Positions 10,201 through 15,783 of a DNA stretch of 22,655 bases are shown in pieces (position 1 is the first letter of the stretch; every line of letters begins with the position of its first letter). The position numbers and the translations under genes are program-made. This stretch comes from Candidatus Delongbacteria bacterium (GTDB taxonomy: Bacteria > Delongbacteria > UBA4055), in NCBI GenBank assembly GCA_027858795.1, contig JAQICF010000153.1, positions 1-22,655 of the forward strand, in the 5' to 3' direction. The notes under the pieces were generated by a model. That model did no database searches, was not told the DNA's origin, and saw only the letters and a program-made list of their open reading frames with translations.

Positions 10201-10965
10201 ATTTGCTATACCTGCAGCAACACCTGCACAGTTTGTCCCATGAGGAGCAATACTTTGAACTTCAGCACCAGTATCATAAATTGGATCATCATCATTCATA
10301 CCGAAATCGTAACCACCTATATAATTAGCTGCAAGATCAGGATGAGTGTAATCTATGCCCGTATCCATTATACAAACCACTACATCAGGACTACCATATC
10401 CTTGAGTACCATTCCATCCTGATTGTATATCTGTATCAAATCCGGCAAGGCCGATACCTGGTCCTGAGTGAGAAGATGTATCAGGATTATATTGAGGTAG
10501 CTGAACCGTATTATTATGCCCCCAGTTATTTGAAAAGTAAGGATCGTTTGGAGTTGCCATTAGATAGTAACATATCTGAGGTTGAGCGATATCTACATTT
10601 GGATCAGACTTGTAAAGTTCGACGATTTCTAAAACATCAGCATCCATAGGAATTTCAATGGAGAACCATCTATCAAGACCTAATTTCTTTGCAAGAACCT
10701 TGTTTTTTGCTTCAATAATATCAATCTTTATACTACTTGCTTTGACTTGTTCATTTTTTAAATCAAGAGAAGTAATTCCTGTTTTTGTGTATAAAACATC
10801 TCTTTCTTTCACCAGTAGATTTTTTGAACTTTTTGCTTGCTCAGTTAATCTTACCCTTATCTTACCTTGAAAGAATTTTGGCATATCGTCCAAACTTTCA
10901 TTTTTTGGAGCTTGGGCAAAAATCATTCCCAGCATAATTAAAACCAATACTAATACATTCTTCAT
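7222..10965 (-). CDS. Secreted subtilisin-like (S8) serine peptidase with modular C-terminus
   Basis: A 1247-aa exported protein. Signal peptide: residues 1 to about 18 (MKNVLVLVLIMLGMIFAQA). A propeptide runs to about 135. The S8 catalytic domain (about 145-485) has Asp201 (IMDTGIDYTHPDL), His242 (PHGTNCAG), oxyanion Asn336 (STGNYG) and Ser425 (NGTSSSCPYAAG), the last a variant of the usual GTSMAAPH. Then come an FN3-like domain (about 493-583), a nidogen-like domain (about 640-830), a BACON-like domain (about 833-890), an ASH/anchor-D domain (about 897-1007), a MAM-like anchor-J domain (about 1010-1165) and a terminal FN3-like domain ending in KYFYYITADN. AGGGGAGA precedes the ATG. The gene is divergent from a marR gene, and two tandem palindromes sit at its putative promoter, so repression by that MarR protein is likely. 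Confidence 0.96.
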   Translation of the reverse strand: MKNVLVLVLIMLGMIFAQAPKNESLDDMPKFFQGKIRVRLTEQAKSSKNLLVKERDVLYTKTGITSLDLKNEQVKASSIKIDIIEAKNKVLAKKLGLDRWFSIEIPMDADVLEIVELYKSDPNVDIAQPQICYYLMATPNDPYFSNNWGHNNTVQLPQYNPDTSSHSGPGIGLAGFDTDIQSGWNGTQGYGSPDVVVCIMDTGIDYTHPDLAANYIGGYDFGMNDDDPIYDTGAEVQSIAPHGTNCAGVAAGIANNGIGVSGVAGNCSIMMVKVSTTGGVFNGVTNGTIWAADNGADVISMSFGSPTAYYGEDPVYDAAIDYAYAEGVTLLASTGNYGTSYTKISGPANHPKVIAVGAAAPEGVRKSETTSDIEGWWSSMYDVSAPQDDMNAVDILAPTIMPATDIQGSDGYASGDYFEFFNGTSSSCPYAAGFAALVKSKYPSYTPAQIRQLMVDTARDIAIGESSVGWDVYSGYGMIDIGEALGYVPTTPPGTPSLVTPLNSSTIPDPTPAFEWDDNPETASYTILIDNNSDFSSPEINETVVPSNYTPASNLLEGTYYWKVLATNVAGSSSYTATWSIDLIYADINLNPTSVYATAPPTATDDQIFSIQNTSIVQLDYSLSINYINGKEIKASGGPDTYGYKWEDSDEIGGPVYDWVEINSLGNSLNLGDEDESVSLNMGFTFNYYGVDYTSIVVGSNGTASFLEDDITYENTAIPTNGMRALLAVFWDDLNPDDSGQIYSYADTANDRFIIEWDGVADYLYGGGGNLNTFQAIIYRTGKIIYQYKSMGGILDECTVGIGDPTATDGSLVTYNTGYLKNNLRIEFMATPEWLSMSTSTGSVIGVGGDQITITCDATDLDLGTYTANIMVASNDPDESTKILPVTFDVAYGATGGTFLLDHSSLSYGGVGVGSSVIKTFEITNSHSTETMLGQITTIDGYVVYPNSKEEEKNVLDYTIAPSSSKTFDLSFEPTAQTTYNGNITITSSSIGHSTEYVAVTGTGTYPQFEIPFSEDFNASTELPVGWEIVDNQGSGQVWEFGTHANGISGAGGNYAYLFSDGFGSGGVQNADLVTPLIDMSNATNINLSFLHFYNWVNDDVATLSYSIDGGSNWVQIQQWTGVDTANPATFNQGIPALNGQSNVKIKWNYTGSWDWFWDVDDISITGTTTSLNAPQNLITTSVTSSEANLSWNSVSGATIYYIYRSTDPYSGFAQIGSSATISYQDTNVSAGNKYFYYITADNAKIK
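7225..8290 (-). repeat. Shared anchor-D / anchor-J / FN3 cassette, copy in the S8 gene
   Basis: The same domain order, with IPFSEDFNASTELPVGWEIVD and a terminal KYFYYITADN. It is closest to the C25 copy in the anchor-J part (for example YLFSDGFGSGGVQ in both). Confidence 0.88.
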
Positions 10966-11072
10966 ACTTTTCTCCCCTTTTTTATTATATATATTAATTT
11001 ATATTTCATTATTCACTCTTATTTCTTTATCCTCTACACTTACGAACTACTCACAGCTCATGAATGTAATTT

Positions 11073-11103
11073 AGTTTTATGTAAAACTGTTTTATATAAA
11101 ACA
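11073..11103. promoter_or_regulatory. Tandem MarR-type operator at the S8 promoter
   Basis: Two adjacent palindromes share one base: AGTTTTATGTAAAACT (11073-11088, 7-bp arms) and TGTTTTATATAAAACA (11088-11103, perfect 16 bp). Their arms match the single copy at the marR promoter. The second copy overlaps the probable -10 region of the S8 gene. That the neighbouring MarR protein binds here is inference from position and repetition. Confidence 0.78.
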
Positions 11104-11124
11104 ACATTTTTTTTTAAATGTCAA
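11093..11124 (-). promoter_or_regulatory. Putative promoter of the S8 peptidase gene
   Basis: A perfect minus-strand TTGACA lies at 11124-11119. AT-rich -10 candidates inside the operator are TTTATA at 11100-11095 (18-nt spacer) and TATATA at 11098-11093 (20-nt spacer). Neither is ideal, so the exact -10 is uncertain. It would give a 5' leader of roughly 120 nt. Confidence 0.5.
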
Positions 11125-11214
11125 CACCTTTTTTAAAAAAATAAAATAAATTATTTTTAGATTAGAATATATTAACTAGTTTAATACAAAATTATATTTA
11201 TTTAATAAAATCCC

Positions 11215-11243
11215 TTGACATTAGTTTTACGTAAAACTATATT
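11215..11243 (+). promoter_or_regulatory. Promoter of the marR-type gene
   Basis: A -35 TTGACA (11215-11220), a 17-nt spacer and a -10 TATATT (11238-11243) give a near-consensus housekeeping promoter. The expected start point, about 7 nt past the -10, falls on or next to the A of the ATG at 11250. Confidence 0.88.
11223..11238. promoter_or_regulatory. MarR-type operator inside the marR promoter spacer
   Basis: A perfect 16-bp palindrome, AGTTTTACGTAAAACT, occupies almost the whole spacer between -35 and -10. A bound dimer would block RNA polymerase, which is the usual layout of MarR autorepression. Confidence 0.85.
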
Positions 11244-11249
11244 TCACAT

Positions 11250-11678
11250 ATGACAGAACCTGAGTACATAATTACATTCATGTCTATGATCCGTTCAAAG
11301 GCGAACAATCTGATATTGTCTGAATTTAAGAAGAATAATATTATCGGTCTTGCACCCAGTCATGCCTCTATACTGAATTTACTGTACAAAACTGATGGAA
11401 AACTGAGAATGGTTGATATTGCTGAAAAGATTGGTCGAGACAAATCTACTCTTACAGTACTGATCAATAAGCTTTCAAAACTAAAATACGTAAAAAGATT
11501 AAGATCTAGATCAGATTCAAGAATTACTTACATTGCACTTACACAAAAAGCAATTGATCTAAAACCGACCTTTGTTCGTATCGCTGACCTAATGATCGAA
11601 ACTGCATTTAAAAATTTTGATCAGAAAGAACAAAAATTATTGATGGACAAATTGAGCAAGCTGTATAGTAATTATTAA
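11250..11678 (+). CDS. MarR-family transcriptional regulator
   Basis: A 142-aa protein of typical MarR length. A winged helix-turn-helix lies at about residues 50-105: MVDIAEKIGRDKSTLTVLINKLSKL supplies the helix-turn-helix and recognition helix, and RSRSDSRITYIALT the wing with its Asp/Arg pair. Flanking helices would form the dimer interface. MarR proteins are dimeric repressors relieved by small ligands or oxidation; no Cys is visible, so thiol sensing is unlikely and the ligand is unknown. No Shine-Dalgarno precedes the ATG, and the promoter predicts a leaderless transcript. Palindromes at its own promoter and at the divergent S8 peptidase promoter suggest autoregulation and control of that protease. 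It is convergent with the M14 gene. Confidence 0.95.
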   Translation: MTEPEYIITFMSMIRSKANNLILSEFKKNNIIGLAPSHASILNLLYKTDGKLRMVDIAEKIGRDKSTLTVLINKLSKLKYVKRLRSRSDSRITYIALTQKAIDLKPTFVRIADLMIETAFKNFDQKEQKLLMDKLSKLYSNY

Positions 11679-11680
11679 AT

Positions 11681-11709
11681 AAAAAAGACCGGTTAACGGT
11701 CTTTTTTTT
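11681..11709. terminator. Bidirectional terminator between marR and the M14 gene
   Basis: The stem AAAAAAGACCG / CGGTCTTTTTT (11681-11691 with 11697-11707) has a 5-nt loop, A-tracts on one side and T-tracts on the other. It can stop transcription from both convergent genes and begins 2 nt after the marR stop. Confidence 0.92.
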
Positions 11710-11722
11710 GTATTCATAAATT

Positions 11723-14143
11723 TTACTTTGTATTATCCGCTGTAATCTGATAGAAATATTTATTTCCTGATAACGCTTCACTATCAGTATAAGAGTTTGT
11801 TCCTGAAGAACCTATAAAAGTGAATCCTGAATAAGGATCTATTGATCTATATACATTGTAGGTAGTTGCCCCACTTACTGCATCCCATGAAAGGGAACAT
11901 GAACTTGATATCGCATCTGGTATAACATTTAATGGAGAACCTAATGATGTAATCGTACCTGTAATTAGAACGTCATCAATATCCCAATAATATCCCCATG
12001 AACCGGTGAAGTTCCATTTTATCTTTACATTAGCTTCACCATCGAGAGCCGGTATTGCTTGATTGAATGATGCTGGATTAGTAGTATCTTCTGACCATTG
12101 CTGTATCTGAATCCAATTACTTCCTCCATCAACACTATATGATAGAGTAGCAATATCAGAACTAGAGTACCAATTGAAATAATGACTGAATTCTAATGTT
12201 ATGTCTGCTGCGTTTGACATATCGATCTTTGGTGTCAAAAGATCTGTATTCTGTGAATTGCCACTACCATATGCGTCACTATTTACATATGCGTAATTAC
12301 CATCTGCGCCAGACAAGCCACTTGTATGAGTACCAAACTGCCATACCTGACCATTTCCTTCAATGTCAACTATCTCCCATGCTGTTGGTAAACTTATAGA
12401 AGCATTGAAATCTTGACTGAATGGAATCTCGAATGAAGGAGCTGTTCCTGCACCTGTTACAGCTATATATTCTGTAGGATGTGCACTATCCGTCGAAGTA
12501 ATAGTTATATTACCATTGAAGCTTCCTTCCGAAGTAGGTGCAAATGTAAGATTAAATATCTTTGATGAACTTGGGGATACAGTATAATCAAGTACGTTCT
12601 TCGCTTCTCCTTTGGATGAAGTATCAACTGAATATCCTGAGATAGTTGTTATGTTACCCATTATATATTCAGTGGCATGACTATTAGTGATCTCAAATGT
12701 TTTAACAATGTTTGATCCAACACCTACATTTCCGTAGGATAATGCTGAATGATCAAGAATAAATGTTCCACCTATAAGCATTTGAACTAGCTGGACATTC
12801 ACTTCTGTTGCTTCTTTGAATGAACCTGTATCATCAGTTACAACTATATTATTTATAGTCTGTGGTAAATATCCCGGAGCTGATACAGTCATATTGTATG
12901 TTCCCGATTTCAATATCCTGTAGTAATCTCCAAAGTCAGGATCTGTATAATATTCTTTATCTATACCTGCTATTTCAATTGTTGCATCAAGTGGAAGTCC
13001 AGTATCGTAATCTGTTACTATACCATAAATCCCTTTATGAGCAGCTGAAAGATACCAGAACATTGCATCTCTGTTATCCTGCCAAAAACCAGCAATTTCA
13101 CTGAAAGCAGGCCATTTTGTTGAAGATATTTCTAAAGTCATATCTATATCATTGTAGTACCTGTAGTTCCAATCCTGCATTCCACCTGTGATTTGATACC
13201 ATTCACTTCCATTCGTAATACCATCAGTAAATTCTGAACTATTAAACATAGGAGGATTTCTAACAGAGTAATTATATGCTAACCATGTTAAATGCAAATC
13301 ATCAGGTGCTGGAGCATAAGCATAATTTGCAATTCCAGTGTCAATATCATAACCGTAATTGGTCACTAAAGCCCCACCATGATAGTTTGTAGATAAAACA
13401 AAATTATGATCGTTACTCCAGTTTATTAAAGCATCAATTTCTGGTTCATCAGCCTCTGCCACATTTGGTTCAGAATATAGACCTTCAGGAAAATCTCTGT
13501 TTAGATCCACATTATTAGCATTGTATCTCTGATTTAGTGCCATACCGTCAGGATTCATCAAAGGCATAACATAAAGTTCTGTATTGTTAACGATGAACTG
13601 CATTGTATCATTGTTAGCCTGATAACCATAAAGAATATCTTCTATCATATACATTTCCATTTCGACACCAGTAACCTCATCACCGTGCATAGTAGAAACG
13701 AATTTCATCTCAATTTCAGCTTCCTCAATATCAACATTATCTGAAATTTTTAACACCCATAGGGTTCTTCCCTGTACCGATGTTCCAATCGGTATTCTTT
13801 TACAAATAGTAGGATATCTGTTCTGCCAAACAAGCATTGAATCTCCAATATCCTCATTATACCTATAGGCAGTTGCATCCTTTGGAAGTTTTAATGGTTC
13901 CCAGGTAATTGTGTAGCCTTCTTTCTCAATAAGTTCAAATCTTTCTTGATCAACATAGACTTTCAAATATTCAGGAAATCCTTTTTCATTACCTTGAAAA
14001 CTTGTTCTATCAACATCTACTTTGTTAACCTTCATGAATTTCAAATCATCAGGACCTGAAACTTTTACTTTAGCATATTCAAATTTCTTAGCTGAGAATA
14101 CCAATACTGTTGTTATCAGTATTAAATAAATTATTTTTCTCAA
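11723..14143 (-). CDS. Secreted M14 zinc carboxypeptidase with modular C-terminus
   Basis: An 806-aa exported protein. Signal peptide: residues 1 to about 18. Residues about 90-370 form the M14 catalytic domain: zinc ligands His153 and Glu156 (MHGDE) and His255 (NYHGG), substrate-binding Arg216 in VDLNRDFP, and catalytic Glu338 (MTLEIS). This peptidase family removes C-terminal residues from proteins and peptides. A transthyretin-like regulatory domain (about 371-450, GIYGIVTDYDTG) follows. Then come an ASH/anchor-D domain (about 458-565), a MAM-like anchor-J domain (about 568-722) and a terminal FN3-like domain ending KYFYQITADNTK. The start is TTG at 14143, selected by a very strong GGAGGAG 4 nt upstream and by the intact signal peptide. 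The last 350 residues closely match the ends of the S8 and C25 peptidases nearby. Confidence 0.95.
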   Translation of the reverse strand: MRKIIYLILITTVLVFSAKKFEYAKVKVSGPDDLKFMKVNKVDVDRTSFQGNEKGFPEYLKVYVDQERFELIEKEGYTITWEPLKLPKDATAYRYNEDIGDSMLVWQNRYPTICKRIPIGTSVQGRTLWVLKISDNVDIEEAEIEMKFVSTMHGDEVTGVEMEMYMIEDILYGYQANNDTMQFIVNNTELYVMPLMNPDGMALNQRYNANNVDLNRDFPEGLYSEPNVAEADEPEIDALINWSNDHNFVLSTNYHGGALVTNYGYDIDTGIANYAYAPAPDDLHLTWLAYNYSVRNPPMFNSSEFTDGITNGSEWYQITGGMQDWNYRYYNDIDMTLEISSTKWPAFSEIAGFWQDNRDAMFWYLSAAHKGIYGIVTDYDTGLPLDATIEIAGIDKEYYTDPDFGDYYRILKSGTYNMTVSAPGYLPQTINNIVVTDDTGSFKEATEVNVQLVQMLIGGTFILDHSALSYGNVGVGSNIVKTFEITNSHATEYIMGNITTISGYSVDTSSKGEAKNVLDYTVSPSSSKIFNLTFAPTSEGSFNGNITITSTDSAHPTEYIAVTGAGTAPSFEIPFSQDFNASISLPTAWEIVDIEGNGQVWQFGTHTSGLSGADGNYAYVNSDAYGSGNSQNTDLLTPKIDMSNAADITLEFSHYFNWYSSSDIATLSYSVDGGSNWIQIQQWSEDTTNPASFNQAIPALDGEANVKIKWNFTGSWGYYWDIDDVLITGTITSLGSPLNVIPDAISSSCSLSWDAVSGATTYNVYRSIDPYSGFTFIGSSGTNSYTDSEALSGNKYFYQITADNTK
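11726..12775 (-). repeat. Shared anchor-D / anchor-J / FN3 cassette, copy in the M14 gene
   Basis: The same domain order, with IPFSQDFNASISLPTAWEIVD and a terminal KYFYQITADN. The FN3 part is closest to the S8 copy (SVSGATIYYIYRSTDPYSGF versus AVSGATTYNVYRSIDPYSGF). Confidence 0.88.
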
Positions 14144-14164
14144 AATACTCCTCCAGTACGTATT

Positions 14165-14195
14165 ATTTTAGCATAATATTCTTATGCTTAATCAA
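14165..14195 (-). promoter_or_regulatory. Putative extended -10 promoter of the M14 gene
   Basis: The minus-strand TTATGCTAAAAT (14176-14165) holds an extended -10, TGC plus TAAAAT. A weak TTGATT lies 19 nt upstream. Transcription would begin near 14158, giving a leader of about 15 nt that just includes the GGAGGAG. The same 12 bases occur before the aldolase gene. A second candidate, TTGACA (14233-14228) with TATACT 15 nt on, lies farther upstream. Confidence 0.5.
14170..14188. repeat. Inverted repeat at the M14 promoter
   Basis: AGCATAA (14170-14176) and TTATGCT (14182-14188) form a perfect 7-bp inverted repeat with a 5-nt centre. It overlaps the extended -10 and has no T-tract, so an operator is more likely than a terminator. 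Its regulator is unknown. Confidence 0.5.
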
Positions 14196-14245
14196 TTGAG
14201 AGACATAGTATAATTCATATACAGAATTGTCAATGATAAATGTTG

Positions 14246-14962
14246 TTATTTTTGAAGAAAAAAGATCTTCGCTATTTTATTAACGATTTCAATATTATCA
14301 AGCGCAAGATCCAAGGTATCCCCAATTGAAATACAACCGTGATTTTTCCAAAATACCACATTATGATCTTCAAGCTTTTTCAATGTTTTATCTGCAAGAT
14401 CTTTTGATCCTGGTTCGGTAAAAGGAATATAGCCTATCTTATTTGGTATGAGCATACTGAATTCGGAATGCATTGAGTTGAATACTGAATTAATTTTTAT
14501 CTCTGAATTCAAATCCTCTCTGTGCATTGCTGCAATAAGTTCTTCAGGATGAGAATGTACAACAGCTTTCTCTGATCTTCCGCTATTTGCAAGATACTTA
14601 TGAATATTGATATGACTTAGATATTCAGAGGTCGGGACGAATTCATTCTCTCCGAACTTAGATATATAATATCCTTTTTCTCCTGTTATAAAAGTAAGAA
14701 TTCCACAGTATTTTTCCGCAGAAATTGCAATATCCCTCATTCTGCTACCTGCTGATGTTATGATAATTGAAGTATTATTTAAAAATCCAAAATCTTCAGA
14801 ATTTTTTTGAAAATTTGAACTATCAAATTCTTCACCGATAGCATCACTGACATTCACACTGATGTTACCTGCATTTGCTTCTGCCCACCCTCTTTCTGAT
14901 AATATTTTGGCTATATTTGAAATACTTTTTAAGGTTTGCTGCATTTTCTTTAATTTTATCAT
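14246..14962 (-). CDS. Class II aldolase, rhamnulose-1-phosphate aldolase-like
   Basis: A 238-aa cytoplasmic zinc aldolase of the class II aldolase/adducin fold. Visible motifs: ANAGNIS (29-35), the phosphate-loop-like TSAGSRMRDI (69-78), PTSE with putative catalytic Glu113, zinc ligands His136 and His138 in VVHSHPEE, and His208 in WKNHGC. The PTSE/HxH/NHG order and the GYYI segment resemble RhaD, which splits L-rhamnulose-1-phosphate into DHAP and lactaldehyde. RhaD of E. coli is about 35 residues longer, and no other rhamnose genes are in view, so fuculose- or another sugar-phosphate specificity is possible. The ATG is preceded by CGGAG with good spacing. It is divergent from bioY. Confidence 0.85.
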   Translation of the reverse strand: MIKLKKMQQTLKSISNIAKILSERGWAEANAGNISVNVSDAIGEEFDSSNFQKNSEDFGFLNNTSIIITSAGSRMRDIAISAEKYCGILTFITGEKGYYISKFGENEFVPTSEYLSHINIHKYLANSGRSEKAVVHSHPEELIAAMHREDLNSEIKINSVFNSMHSEFSMLIPNKIGYIPFTEPGSKDLADKTLKKLEDHNVVFWKNHGCISIGDTLDLALDNIEIVNKIAKIFFLQK

Positions 14963-14999
14963 ATCTACTCCGGATTTATTTCTAAAGAAAAATATACTG

Positions 15000-15011
15000 A
15001 TTTTAGCATAA
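15000..15011 (-). promoter_or_regulatory. Putative extended -10 promoter of the aldolase gene
   Basis: The minus-strand TTATGCTAAAAT is identical to the element before the M14 gene and contains TGC-TAAAAT. No convincing -35 is seen, as is common for extended -10 promoters. Transcription would start near 14993, about 30 nt before the ATG. Confidence 0.5.
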
Positions 15012-15017
15012 AAAATA

Positions 15018-15042
15018 TGTAAAATAATTCTTTTATTTTACA
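15018..15042. promoter_or_regulatory. Inverted repeat between aldolase and bioY promoters (operator candidate)
   Basis: TGTAAAATAA (15018-15027) and TTATTTTACA (15033-15042) are a perfect 10-bp inverted repeat with a TTCTT centre. It lies directly before a TATAAT (15044-15049) facing bioY. The half-site TGTAAA recalls the BirA box, but the distance between TGTAAA and TTTACA (13 nt) is shorter than in known BirA operators. Confidence 0.55.
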
Positions 15043-15043
15043 C

Positions 15044-15049
15044 TATAAT
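15044..15049 (+). promoter_or_regulatory. Possible -10 box for bioY
   Basis: A consensus TATAAT about 60 nt before the chosen start codon, adjoining the inverted repeat. No clear -35 is present 16-18 nt upstream. A second TATAAT at 15088-15093 lies very close to the ribosome-binding site. Either could serve. Confidence 0.35.
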
Positions 15050-15109
15050 CACTTTATCTTAAGCTTATTAATAAAAATGTACAAGAATATAATATTTATG
15101 GAGCAAATG

Positions 15110-15679
15110 ATGAGCACGAATTTGGTTAAATTAACATTAGCAGATGTGATTTGGAAAGAGAAAAGTATTGCAAAAGATATCATTTTAATTGCATCAACGA
15201 GTTTAATGATCGCTTTGCTAGCACAGGTAGTAATACCAATATATCCTGTTCCATTCACAGGCCAGACATTAGGTGTTTTACTTACCGGTGCATTGATAGG
15301 GAAAAATAGAGCTTCATTAAGTCTTCTTTCTTATCTAATGATGGGATTTATTGGAATGCCTGTATTCGTTGGTGGAACTTTTGGAATAGCTAGATTAGCA
15401 GGACCAACTGGTGGGTATTTGATAGGTTTTGTTTTTGCAGCAATGATTGTTGGACATCTGACTGAAAAAGGTTGGGATAGAAACTTTATTACTTCAGTGA
15501 TTGCTATGTTTATCGGAAGTGTTGTGATCTATTCTTTTGGTCTTTTATGGCTAAGTAATTTTACAGGATGGGATAAAGTTTTATCTGCAGGACTGATTCC
15601 ATTTATCTCAGGTGATATTATAAAAATATTGATCGCTGCTTCGATCTTACCTGCTGGTTGGAAACTGATAAAGAAATAA
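15110..15679 (+). CDS. bioY: Biotin transporter substrate-binding (S) subunit BioY
   Basis: A protein of 189 aa from this start. It is the S component of an ECF-type biotin importer, with about six membrane helices. Family signatures are PVPFTGQTLGVLLTGALIG, YLMMGFIGMPVF, GPTGGYLIGFV and the C-terminal GDIIKILIAA. It captures biotin and normally works with the shared EcfA/EcfA'/EcfT module; none is encoded here, so it must use a module elsewhere or act alone. In-frame ATGs also exist at 15077, 15098 and 15107. The ATG at 15110 is preferred because GGAG (15100-15103) lies 6 nt before it and the protein then begins with the usual short cytoplasmic segment. An inverted repeat upstream may mediate biotin-linked control. 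Confidence 0.94.
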   Translation: MSTNLVKLTLADVIWKEKSIAKDIILIASTSLMIALLAQVVIPIYPVPFTGQTLGVLLTGALIGKNRASLSLLSYLMMGFIGMPVFVGGTFGIARLAGPTGGYLIGFVFAAMIVGHLTEKGWDRNFITSVIAMFIGSVVIYSFGLLWLSNFTGWDKVLSAGLIPFISGDIIKILIAASILPAGWKLIKK

Positions 15680-15699
15680 ATTCTATTTAATAAGAATAA

Positions 15700-15733
15700 A
15701 AAAGGCGATATAGATTATTCTACATCGCCTTTT
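15700..15733. terminator. Bidirectional terminator between bioY and the Tricorn gene
   Basis: A long hairpin: AAAAGGCGAT (15700-15709) pairs with ATCGCCTTTT (15724-15733), extended inside by TAGA/TCTA across one mismatch. T-rich tracts lie on both strands. It follows the bioY stop by about 20 nt and also faces the minus-strand gene ending at 15784. Confidence 0.9.
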
Positions 15734-15734
15734 C

Positions 15735-15756
15735 GTGTCCACTTTTAGGGGGGCAC
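15735..15756. repeat. Imperfect palindrome GTGTCC...GGGCAC of unknown origin
   Basis: The 22-bp stretch 15735-15756 reads GTGTCC, then ACTTTTAGGG, then GGGCAC; its ends are imperfectly inverted. It lies in the short gap between a terminator and the Tricorn stop. It resembles the style of insertion-sequence or MITE ends, but no transposase or target duplication is seen. Confidence 0.3.
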
Positions 15757-15783
15757 TACAAAAATAACGCCCTTTTTTTTATT

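Noticed and set aside
15018..15042. Calling the inverted repeat a BirA operator
   Set aside because: Half-sites look similar, but the 13-nt distance between TGTAAA and TTTACA does not match the 18-19 nt of known BirA boxes.
15049..15258. A 69-aa minus-strand ORF overlapping the start of bioY
   Set aside because: It is the antisense shadow of BioY membrane helices, with no ribosome-binding site and no family resemblance.
15747..15779. A second + strand terminator (GGGC...GCCC followed by eight T)
   Set aside because: The fully paired stem is only 4 bp and needs several G-T pairs to extend; the strong hairpin just upstream already explains termination.
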